NCBI GenBank assembly: GCA_030268105.1 | Contig: BSDZ01000092.1 | Span: 124,001-188,000 of the forward strand | Source: Volvox africanus | Taxonomy: Eukaryota > Chlorophyta > Chlorophyceae > Chlamydomonadales > Volvocaceae | Length of the DNA: 64,000 nt | Reading direction: 5' to 3' | Shown here: piece by piece, positions 1-8,634 of the stretch | Layout: each line of letters opens with the position of its first letter | How positions within the stretch are numbered: the first letter of the stretch is position 1 | The notes under the pieces: generated by a model | Databases searched by the model: none | Seen by the model: only the letters and a program-made list of their open reading frames with translations | Told to the model about the DNA's origin: nothing | Position numbers and translations under genes: made by a program

Positions 1-962
1 TCAGATTTGATTTCGCAACTCGAGAAGCTGAGGTCGGGGGCCGCCATGATGGAGGCCAGGAAGGGGGGCCTTTCCGGGGCCTCTACAGACCTGCAGGGCA
101 GCAGCATCACTGCCAAATTTGCCATCATCCCTGCCGCCAGCTGTCCTGCTATGGGCGCCACGAGTCCGCCTTCTGCAGTCGAAGTCGCAGATGCTGGTGC
201 CGCTTCCATTTTCATCAACAAGGCTGCGCAGCAACCCCAGGAGTTGTACCAACCCCTGGAGCTCACGCAGCCACCAAAACCGCACCCGAAAACCCCAGAG
301 CGGCGTCTGCCCCCTGAGGCACGGAACTGGGGTCTGCAGGACTGCCGGTCCTGGGCGGGGGAGCAGCATTGGTCGTCCTGGGCGGAGGTTCAGGCGTTTA
401 CCAAGACGCTTGAGCCGACCCTAGCAGAAGCCATTCGTGAAGCAAGTAAGTCTGGTGGTGTGCACGTCGCGCTCCATCTCATGCTAGCTAGGTGCATGGT
501 TGTCATTGAGGGGTTGTCATTGTGTGAGGGGTTGTGAAAAGACACCCCTGAGTCTAGGTCTGCTGACTGGTTTGGCTCCCAAGTATCCTGTTCTATCTGC
601 TGACTCAGCAGGCAGTGGGCCTTGCCACCTGCTGTCTGCCTGCACATCTAAGCGCAGCCCACCTTACATGAATTGATTTCTGGCACAGAGACGTTCGCTC
701 TCCCCCACACACTTTGCCCTCTTTAGGCCTCGAGCACAATCCACTTGTTGCCTTCGGGAAGGAGCAGGCGGCAGCTCCAGCAATTTCCTATGTGCAGCTC
801 AAGCTGATGGAGCTTTGTGGCTCCAATCGTTGGGGGACGGCGTCCATCAAGGCCGCCTCGCTTGAGGGGCCCCGCAAGAGGCGCCCTTTCTTGGCGGCCT
901 TCCTAAGGGCTGCCAAGGGAATCACAGAGCCGTGTGTTCAGCGTGGGGGCATTCGGCTCTGA
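1..962 (+). CDS. Array gene, copy 0 (5'-truncated by window edge): exons 6–7
   Basis: This is the 3' end of the copy whose first five exons lie left of the window. Exon 6 runs 1–445 (its first codon, GTG, is just outside) and ends at a strong GTAAGT donor. Intron 6 is 446–726 and ends in a pyrimidine-rich tract plus TTTAG. Exon 7 is 727–962 with a TGA stop. The split codon A|GC gives Ser344. It has G at position 670 of intron 6 and the common A at the exon 6 synonymous site. The encoded part matches residues 196–421 of the complete copies. Confidence 0.7.
597..643 (+). repeat. Competing inverted repeats inside intron 6
   Basis: CTGCTGA-C-TCAGCAG (597–611) is a near-perfect 15-bp palindrome. 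Its right part also pairs downstream: CAGCAGG (606–612) with CCTGCTG (628–634), and GCAGGCAG (608–615) with CTGCCTGC (636–643). The same bases can thus join alternative stems in the pre-mRNA, 84–130 bases before the exon 7 acceptor. Present in intron 6 of all 13 copies. Confidence 0.5.
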
Positions 963-1403
963 TCGAGCTGGGGCGGTTTTGCAGGAAGTGCACGCACTGA
1001 TATGTACCTACTACCCTCCTTGCTAGCTAGCCGGATTGCTAGATGGTCATCTCGAGCCATCGATTTTGTTTGCCAAGTCGTGATGCTTAGCGTTGTTAAA
1101 CACTGCACCCTTAATCGACGGTGACGTGGTTATTAAGAAAAGAGGGACTCAAGACACCTAGAGCGGAACTAAAGGCTCTGAGGCCTGATGGTGACCGTGA
1201 CCATGGCCGTAGTAGCACCAAGGGGCGGTGACTGGCTGAATAGCGCGGCACTTTACATTACGAATGTTAGGGCTCTCGTGAGAGATGTCCGGTGTGGTGG
1301 CTTGCAGGTGGCTGCTGCGGCTTAGGCGTGATGTTAGGCTGGGGTTTGCAGGTTTGGTTAGCTTTCTCATGTACATGTTTGTTTTCGGGCACCCCCAGTT
1401 TTG
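963..1403. other. 3' flank of the array gene (probable 3' UTR and spacer), unit 1
   Basis: This 441-bp stretch between the stop codon and the minisatellite has no convincing coding frame. It contains a 10-bp perfect palindrome GCTAGCTAGC (1022–1031). I see neither an AATAAA nor a TGTAA motif here, so the polyadenylation site cannot be placed, and the transcript may run into the 174-bp repeats. The base at 1343 (G here) is A in units 11 (52577) and 13 (62975). The same stretch follows the stop of every copy. Confidence 0.5.
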
Positions 1404-1925
1404 TATGTGGTATTCTGTGTTCTTTTTATCGTACCTAAGGCTTCATGCAGTGGAGGGGGAGGGGCTGTGGAGGTTTAAACAGCTGGTGGGCAGTCGGACT
1501 TCATCAAGTGGTATTCATAGTCAGTGAGACTCCCAACTGCACACATGGTATTTGTGCCTAGCATTTAGTCACTTAGCTATGTGATATTCTGTGTTCTTTT
1601 TATCGTACCTAAGGCTTCATGCAGTGGAGGGGGAGGGGCTGTGGAGGTTTAAACAGCTGGTGGGCAGTCGGACTTCATCAAGTGGTATTCATAGTCAGTG
1701 AGACTCCCAACTGCACACATGGTATTTGTGCCTAGCATTTAGTCACTTAGCTATGTGATATTCTGTGTTCTTTTTATCGTACCTAAGGCTTCATGCAGTG
1801 GAGGGGGAGGGGCTGTGGAGGTTTAAACAGCTGGTGGGCAGTCGGACTTCATCAAGTGGTATTCATAGTCAGTGAGACTCCCAACTGCACACATGGTATT
1901 TGTGCCTAGCATTTAGTCACTTAGC
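1404..1925. repeat. 174-bp minisatellite, 3 copies (unit 1)
   Basis: Three head-to-tail 174-bp repeats start at 1404, 1578 and 1752. The first begins TATGTGG and the others TATGTGA; otherwise they look identical. 174 is divisible by three, but all three forward frames contain stops within each repeat, so the array is not a protein repeat. The length is close to a nucleosome repeat. It lies in the spacer 963–3445, 442 bp after the stop codon. Confidence 0.97.
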
Positions 1926-1974
1926 TGTCATAGACCTGATATAGTTTTAGTTGCATAGTTTCTTATCTGCCATT

Positions 1975-2109
1975 CATTAGTGGACCCTAACCAATAGGAG
2001 CGTGTCAAACGTGTTTGTTAGTGGATCTGAACCCTAGATGGTTGTCAACTGTTCATCATTGGATTCTATCCGATAGGAGCTTGTGAACCGTGTTTGTTAA
2101 TGGATCTGA
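1975..2109. repeat. Diverged direct repeat pair, 56 bp at 79-bp spacing
   Basis: 1975–2030 and 2054–2109 align over 56 bp without gaps and with ten mismatches (about 82% identity). Shared blocks include ATAGGAGC and GTGTTTGTTA. The pair recurs 1,471 and 1,392 bp upstream of each ATG. Unlike the 174-bp repeats the two halves have diverged, so this is an older duplication that is now copied along with the unit. Confidence 0.85.
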
Positions 2110-2260
2110 TTAATGAGCTATTTAACATCCTTCTCAAGTGATTAGGCTGGTGTCATAATCTGCCATGACGACATGGCATGTGACCAGTTTATTTACAGGG
2201 GACTCTCAACTAGACATGCCTGGGACAGCACAAAGGGGGAGGGCATGCGTGCCTCTGTGG

Positions 2261-2298
2261 GCGTGTGTGTGCATATGCGTGTGTGCGCATGCATGTGC
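2261..2298. repeat. 38-bp alternating purine–pyrimidine run (Z-DNA candidate)
   Basis: Strict R/Y alternation over 38 bases, mostly GT and GC steps with a CATATG in the middle. Such runs are established Z-DNA formers under negative supercoiling. It recurs 1,185 bp upstream of each ATG, starting at 7450, 12639, 17828, 22669, 27858, 32883, 38082, 43271, 48470, 53669 and 58868, and in the last spacer at 63893. Formation in the cell is inference. Confidence 0.6.
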
Positions 2299-2525
2299 TG
2301 CAGGCATGTGCAATACCATGGTGTTCGAGCCTCGCAGTTGCTCACGAGTGGACGAGCAAGCAGCAGGCCTCTCCGTGACACCACATGTAAATCGTGCGAT
2401 GCCTGGATGACCCTTTTTGAGTGTCTCAGTCTCCCCCTGAAGCAGAACAGAGGGGTGCTTTTTAGGTGTTACACTGTGGGCGACTTGTTCTGAAAACTTG
2501 GGAAGAACTGTTTGGATTTTACTCC

Positions 2526-2558
2526 GCATGGAGAGCTGTATCTCCATGCAGCGCTGCA
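2526..2558. repeat. Perfect 9-bp-stem hairpin overlapping a 12-bp palindrome
   Basis: GCATGGAGA (2526–2534) pairs with TCTCCATGC (2541–2549) across a six-base loop, and the perfect palindrome TGCAGCGCTGCA (2547–2558) overlaps its right arm. No T-run follows, so a bacterial-type terminator is not implied. It is present in every spacer, 920 bp before the ATG. Function unknown. Confidence 0.6.
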
Positions 2559-3231
2559 CAGCCAAATTGCATTTTACTGCAGCAGGCTCTCACTAAGGTG
2601 TATGTATGTTCATACAAGGGTTCAACAATCGTTGGCATTATGACATTATGGTGCCCCAACTTGGGCGTCCATGCCCATCATGGAGATGGCACCGGAAGGC
2701 CTTCGGCGTGCTCCATCTTTATTAATTTCAGGACACGTGATAGTGTACGGCAAGCTACCGTGGGCCACAGTCCAGTGGTCGCATTATGTAAGGAATTTCA
2801 GGACTTTAGATTCCCTACTATGGGGAAGACCAGTACTATACAAGGTGATAACCTTGCGCTCTTGGGGCCTCCGAACCGGTATTGGTGAAACACACACTTG
2901 TGCGGTGTTGATGTCTTTGAGCTTACGCGAGCTCAATTGTACCAATTGAAATTACAGTTCAATAGGAGCTCAAGAAATCCTTTGCGATGAACCTACGTAA
3001 TCTGTTGTTCCAATGTACGGCCCGAAGCCACGAACAGCGGACCGATTATGGTAATACGGGGTTCTTATCGCCACACGGAAGCGCCCCTACATTGCCATTC
3101 AAATTACTTTGCTTCAGTGTTACAACCGGATAAAGGAAAGCTGTGAAACCTTCGCCTTTAGACCTGATTATGCTCCGTCGCTCTACATAACCATAGCCCA
3201 CCCTGTGTGACCCATTAACATCCTAACTAGT

Positions 3232-3241
3232 TATTTTAAAA
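3232..3241 (+). promoter_or_regulatory. TATA-like AT run upstream of the array gene
   Basis: TATTTTAAAA lies 214 bp before the ATG at 3446 and overlaps a perfect 10-bp palindrome TAACTAGTTA (3224–3233). It is the best TATA-like match I see in the AT-richer proximal spacer. A start site about 30 bp downstream would give a 5' UTR near 180 nt. This is a weak motif call; it recurs at the same distance before every copy. Confidence 0.2.
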
Positions 3242-3287
3242 CCATTTTCCATAATTGCTTTCGAATTCCTTAGAGAGACTCCAAAGA

Positions 3288-3303
3288 ACAGGCTTTGGCC
3301 TGT
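3288..3303. repeat. Short hairpin in the presumed 5' UTR
   Basis: ACAGGC (3288–3293) pairs with GCCTGT (3298–3303) across a TTTG loop, 142 bp upstream of the ATG. If transcription starts at or before about 3280 the hairpin would be in the leader. It is short and could be chance. Confidence 0.25.
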
Positions 3304-3445
3304 CAACACAACCGTTTGCCTCTAGACAAAACCTTAGTGTCGTTTATTGAGTAATACATCTCAACGATTTGCTTAGCGATAGTGCTTCATTGGACGCTTC
3401 GATTACCGGCTCCTTGACCACGACCCGGCTGTCCAGGCGTCAGCC

Positions 3446-5977
3446 ATGATCTCGCTGTTGGTGAAACTGGGCTTCAAGCCTAAGGATCGTGCTTATGAGA
3501 GGATCGACACAATCTCGGACACCAACAGCACCGCTAACGATAATGACAGCGTTATGAGCAACAGCAGCTGCCTAAATGGCAAAGCTGTAGAGCAGCCTGC
3601 AGGTGGAGTGGTCGTCACTCCTTTGCGTGAACTAATGAAGAAGTTTAGCCGCAAGTGGATTCCGACAGAAAAGGTGAATTCGTGTTGCTGTCTTTCCTGA
3701 TGTTCAGTTCTAAGTAAGGCCAACTCCCATCAAGCCTGCCTTTCGTCGTCGTTTATGTTTTCTTCGATTCCGTCTTTTTTCGGTCATTCCGTGACATCCC
3801 ATCCCTTCCACCTTTTCTGTCGCAGCCTCTTCAGCGGTTCGGGAAGCTCGAGGGCGAAGAATCCTTGACGTTGCAGGAGCGGTTGTCCGCGCGGCGCCTG
3901 CAAATAGCTGAGAAGGGGACTCTGCTTAAGGTCCTGCTATCCTGGGTGAGTTTGAGCTGATCAGGAGTTTGCTCCAGCAGTGGTGATGGGTGTTGAGATG
4001 CCTTGGGGGTCGCTTGTCTGACAGTCGCTCGATGTGATTGGGCCATGCGCCGACCCGCACCGCTTGCTGACTATCGACCAACGTGTCGACCCCCCGTCTT
4101 TTGCGTGCGCACAACAGAAGGGCGCGCCCGAGAATCTTCACCAGGCCGGAGCCCAACTGGAAGCCCAGCCAGTTCCAGCAGCGCAGCAGGTGGTGGGTCA
4201 GACCTGACGCCTGAGGGGGTTCCGGGGAGGAGGTCGCCTTTCTCATACCAGTGCGCGGCTTGTGCTGCACTGTGTTGGTTGCAAAGTGCCTGCAGGAAAG
4301 CGCTTCTCAGGGGAGGCGAATGGGGAACATGGTTTCCGAGGGGAGGGGAGACGGACGGAGGGAGTTGCCCGAGGGGTGGGCTCATCATACATGTCGTTAT
4401 TTTGTCGTCGTTCAGATGTCGCCGAAACTAATTTGTGTACATGCGCTTGTGTTTGGACGTCCAATACCCCCTCGGAAACACATCAAGATGCTTTCCGTGA
4501 TGCAGATGTTCCATGTCTACGCACGTAAACGGTGCACTAACTGATGAAAAGCTTTTTTGTGTGTCTCGTTCTCTGCCAGCAGGAGCCGCAGCTGGAGAGT
4601 GAGGAGAACAACGTGCAGCAATGCGCGGGTGGCGTGATGGCCCCGTCGGGGTTGGCGGGAGCAGCGGCGGCCATTGAGCTAGCATATCAGCGGTAGGTGC
4701 AGTGTATAACTAGGTGTACGGCGGAGTGACGTGGTAGTGCGTGGCGGTCTGAGTACGTGGCGGCAAATGCATGAAGGCGTACGTGTTTCGGATGTGCGAC
4801 TTCCTGTTTACCCGAAACCCACAATGCTGGGATCTCTTGCTTACACCTGCAACCCCACCCATGCCTTTTCCATACAGGTTGGACGAGACCACCGAAGCTG
4901 AGGGCTTCGAGGGCTTCCAAGTCCAGGTGCGTGGGCAAGAAGTCATCGAAGCAACATAGTCTTATGTATACAAAACCCGACAACTGCTGGATGTTCGCTC
5001 TTTTATCTGCAGGTGTCAGATTTGATTTCGCAACTCGAGAAGCTGAGGTCGGGGGCCGCCATGATGGAGGCCAGGAAGGGGGGCCTTTCCGGGGCCTCTA
5101 CAGACCTGCAGGGCAGCAGCATCACTGCCAAATTTGCCATCATCCCTGCCGCCAGCTGTCCTGCTATGGGCGCCACGAGTCCGCCTTCTGCAGTCGAAGT
5201 CGCAGATGCTGGTGCCGCTTCCATTTTCATCAACAAGGCTGCGCAGCAACCCCAGGAGTTGTACCAACCCCTGGAGCTCACGCAGCCACCAAAACCGCAC
5301 CCGAAAACCCCAGAGCGGCGTCTGCCCCCTGAGGCACGGAACTGGGGTCTGCAGGACTGCCGGTCCTGGGCGGGGGAGCAGCATTGGTCGTCCTGGGCGG
5401 AGGTTCAGGCGTTTACCAAGACGCTTGAGCCGACCCTAGCAGAAGCCATTCGTGAAGCAAGTAAGTCTGGTGGTGTGCACGTCGCGCTCCATCTCATGCT
5501 AGCTAGGTGCATGGTTGTCATTGAGGGGTTGTCATTGTGTGAGGGGTTGTGAAAAGACACCCCTGAGTCTAGGTCTGCTGACTGGTTTGGCTCCCAAGTA
5601 TCCTGTTCTATCTGCTGACTCAGCAGGCAGTGGGCCTTGCCACCTGCTGTCTGCCTGCACATCTAAGCGCAGCCCACCTTACATGAATTGATTTCTGGCA
5701 CAGAGACGTTCGCTCTCCCCCACACACTTTGCCCTCTTTAGGCCTCGAGCACAATCCACTTGTTGCCTTCGGGAAGGAGCAGGCGGCAGCTCCAGCAATT
5801 TCCTATGTGCAGCTCAAGCTGATGGAGCTTTGTGGCTCCAATCGTTGGGGGACGGCGTCCATCAAGGCCGCCTCGCTTGAGGGGCCCCGCAAGAGGCGCC
5901 CTTTCTTGGCGGCCTTCCTAAGGGCTGCCAAGGGAATCACAGAGCCGTGTGTTCAGCGTGGGGGCATTCGGCTCTGA
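3446..5977 (+). CDS. Array gene, copy 1: seven-exon gene for an unrecognised 421-aa protein
   Basis: I do not recognise the product. Exons: 3446–3673, 3826–3945, 4118–4189, 4580–4692, 4878–4926, 5013–5460, 5742–5977. Introns 1–3 and 5 are phase 0, intron 4 splits Arg178 after two bases, and intron 6 splits Ser344 after one. Donors are GTGAAT, GTGAGT, GTGGTG, GTAGGT, GTGCGT and GTAAGT; acceptors are CAG or TAG after pyrimidine tracts. The ATG has a purine at -3, and an in-frame TAG (3380–3382) lies 66 nt upstream with no ATG between. Visible in the protein: a basic stretch at residues 58–76, an amphipathic Leu-rich helix at 87–116, an Ala/Gln-rich linker, a short possible coiled coil at 195–215, a Pro-rich segment near 286–302, Trp at 305, 313, 319 and 322, and a basic PRKRRP patch at 392–397 that could be a nuclear signal. 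No convincing signal peptide or membrane segment. The exon model is inferred; that the exons join without a stop is seen directly. Confidence 0.72.
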
Positions 5978-6418
5978 TCGAGCTGGGGCGGTTTTGCAGG
6001 AAGTGCACGCACTGATATGTACCTACTACCCTCCTTGCTAGCTAGCCGGATTGCTAGATGGTCATCTCGAGCCATCGATTTTGTTTGCCAAGTCGTGATG
6101 CTTAGCGTTGTTAAACACTGCACCCTTAATCGACGGTGACGTGGTTATTAAGAAAAGAGGGACTCAAGACACCTAGAGCGGAACTAAAGGCTCTGAGGCC
6201 TGATGGTGACCGTGACCATGGCCGTAGTAGCACCAAGGGGCGGTGACTGGCTGAATAGCGCGGCACTTTACATTACGAATGTTAGGGCTCTCGTGAGAGA
6301 TGTCCGGTGTGGTGGCTTGCAGGTGGCTGCTGCGGCTTAGGCGTGATGTTAGGCTGGGGTTTGCAGGTTTGGTTAGCTTTCTCATGTACATGTTTGTTTT
6401 CGGGCACCCCCAGTTTTG

Positions 6419-7114
6419 TATGTGGTATTCTGTGTTCTTTTTATCGTACCTAAGGCTTCATGCAGTGGAGGGGGAGGGGCTGTGGAGGTTTAAACAGCTG
6501 GTGGGCAGTCGGACTTCATCAAGTGGTATTCATAGTCAGTGAGACTCCCAACTGCACACATGGTATTTGTGCCTAGCATTTAGTCACTTAGCTATGTGAT
6601 ATTCTGTGTTCTTTTTATCGTACCTAAGGCTTCATGCAGTGGAGGGGGAGGGGCTGTGGAGGTTTAAACAGCTGGTGGGCAGTCGGACTTCATCAAGTGG
6701 TATTCATAGTCAGTGAGACTCCCAACTGCACACATGGTATTTGTGCCTAGCATTTAGTCACTTAGCTATGTGATATTCTGTGTTCTTTTTATCGTACCTA
6801 AGGCTTCATGCAGTGGAGGGGGAGGGGCTGTGGAGGTTTAAACAGCTGGTGGGCAGTCGGACTTCATCAAGTGGTATTCATAGTCAGTGAGACTCCCAAC
6901 TGCACACATGGTATTTGTGCCTAGCATTTAGTCACTTAGCTATGTGATATTCTGTGTTCTTTTTATCGTACCTAAGGCTTCATGCAGTGGAGGGGGAGGG
7001 GCTGTGGAGGTTTAAACAGCTGGTGGGCAGTCGGACTTCATCAAGTGGTATTCATAGTCAGTGAGACTCCCAACTGCACACATGGTATTTGTGCCTAGCA
7101 TTTAGTCACTTAGC
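6419..7114. repeat. 174-bp minisatellite, 4 copies (unit 2)
   Basis: Four 174-bp repeats, the first with G and the rest with A at the seventh base. It lies in the 2,657-bp spacer 5978–8634, whose remaining sequence matches the unit 1 spacer. Confidence 0.97.
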
Positions 7115-8634
7115 TGTCATAGACCTGATATAGTTTTAGTTGCATAGTTTCTTATCTGCCATTCATTAGTGGACCCTAACCAATAGGAGCGTGTCAAACG
7201 TGTTTGTTAGTGGATCTGAACCCTAGATGGTTGTCAACTGTTCATCATTGGATTCTATCCGATAGGAGCTTGTGAACCGTGTTTGTTAATGGATCTGATT
7301 AATGAGCTATTTAACATCCTTCTCAAGTGATTAGGCTGGTGTCATAATCTGCCATGACGACATGGCATGTGACCAGTTTATTTACAGGGGACTCTCAACT
7401 AGACATGCCTGGGACAGCACAAAGGGGGAGGGCATGCGTGCCTCTGTGGGCGTGTGTGTGCATATGCGTGTGTGCGCATGCATGTGCTGCAGGCATGTGC
7501 AATACCATGGTGTTCGAGCCTCGCAGTTGCTCACGAGTGGACGAGCAAGCAGCAGGCCTCTCCGTGACACCACATGTAAATCGTGCGATGCCTGGATGAC
7601 CCTTTTTGAGTGTCTCAGTCTCCCCCTGAAGCAGAACAGAGGGGTGCTTTTTAGGTGTTACACTGTGGGCGACTTGTTCTGAAAACTTGGGAAGAACTGT
7701 TTGGATTTTACTCCGCATGGAGAGCTGTATCTCCATGCAGCGCTGCACAGCCAAATTGCATTTTACTGCAGCAGGCTCTCACTAAGGTGTATGTATGTTC
7801 ATACAAGGGTTCAACAATCGTTGGCATTATGACATTATGGTGCCCCAACTTGGGCGTCCATGCCCATCATGGAGATGGCACCGGAAGGCCTTCGGCGTGC
7901 TCCATCTTTATTAATTTCAGGACACGTGATAGTGTACGGCAAGCTACCGTGGGCCACAGTCCAGTGGTCGCATTATGTAAGGAATTTCAGGACTTTAGAT
8001 TCCCTACTATGGGGAAGACCAGTACTATACAAGGTGATAACCTTGCGCTCTTGGGGCCTCCGAACCGGTATTGGTGAAACACACACTTGTGCGGTGTTGA
8101 TGTCTTTGAGCTTACGCGAGCTCAATTGTACCAATTGAAATTACAGTTCAATAGGAGCTCAAGAAATCCTTTGCGATGAACCTACGTAATCTGTTGTTCC
8201 AATGTACGGCCCGAAGCCACGAACAGCGGACCGATTATGGTAATACGGGGTTCTTATCGCCACACGGAAGCGCCCCTACATTGCCATTCAAATTACTTTG
8301 CTTCAGTGTTACAACCGGATAAAGGAAAGCTGTGAAACCTTCGCCTTTAGACCTGATTATGCTCCGTCGCTCTACATAACCATAGCCCACCCTGTGTGAC
8401 CCATTAACATCCTAACTAGTTATTTTAAAACCATTTTCCATAATTGCTTTCGAATTCCTTAGAGAGACTCCAAAGAACAGGCTTTGGCCTGTCAACACAA
8501 CCGTTTGCCTCTAGACAAAACCTTAGTGTCGTTTATTGAGTAATACATCTCAACGATTTGCTTAGCGATAGTGCTTCATTGGACGCTTCGATTACCGGCT
8601 CCTTGACCACGACCCGGCTGTCCAGGCGTCAGCC

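Larger units (their letters stand above)
1926..3445. other. Spacer between minisatellite and start codon (unit 1)
   Basis: This is 1,520 bp without a supportable gene. In order it holds the diverged direct repeats (1975–2109), a 38-bp alternating purine/pyrimidine run (2261–2298), a hairpin plus palindrome (2526–2558), a 7-bp-stem inverted repeat followed by paired CAATTG sites near 2920–2950, and from about 2890 a visibly AT-richer stretch up to the ATG that probably carries the promoter and 5' UTR. Several frames of 80–140 codons are open between 2165 and 2950, but they overlap one another and show no feature of a gene. The same 1.5 kb precedes exon 1 of every copy. Confidence 0.5.

Noticed and set aside
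1285..1527. 80-codon frame with a hydrophobic stretch resembling a membrane segment
   Set aside because: It starts in the 3' flank and ends inside the first 174-bp repeat, where all forward frames contain stops; it looks like a chance frame over repeat DNA.
1404..1925. CRISPR array, because of regular direct repeats
   Set aside because: The 174-bp repeats abut without spacers, and the sequence is clearly eukaryotic with spliceosomal introns.
2206..2565. 119-codon minus-strand open frame with a His/Thr/Ala-rich stretch
   Set aside because: The repeated residues come from the GT/CA-rich alternating run on the opposite strand; nothing else supports a gene.
2466..2888. 140-codon plus-strand open frame in the spacer
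   Set aside because: A second frame is open over the same stretch, no recognisable domain or bias appears, and all units are identical so there is no substitution pattern to support coding. A transcript or protein hit would change this.
2890..3445. Small RNA gene (tRNA, 5S rRNA, spliced leader or snRNA) in the proximal spacer
   Set aside because: Read by eye, I found no tRNA A/B boxes with a cloverleaf, no 5S internal control region and no Sm site with flanking stems. An ACAGAGA in intron 6 has no other U6 features.
4003..4431. 142-codon frame (183 codons in units with the 10-bp insertion) across introns 2–3
   Set aside because: It overlaps exon 3 in another frame, and its length and end depend on the non-triplet 10-bp indel that varies between copies, so it is not conserved as coding.
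4416..4524. Possible extra exon in intron 3 after a good CAG acceptor, with a GTAAAC donor
   Set aside because: Its 109 nt would enter in phase 0 and leave in phase 1, which breaks the frame into exon 4; the frame otherwise stops at 4542. At most a cryptic exon.
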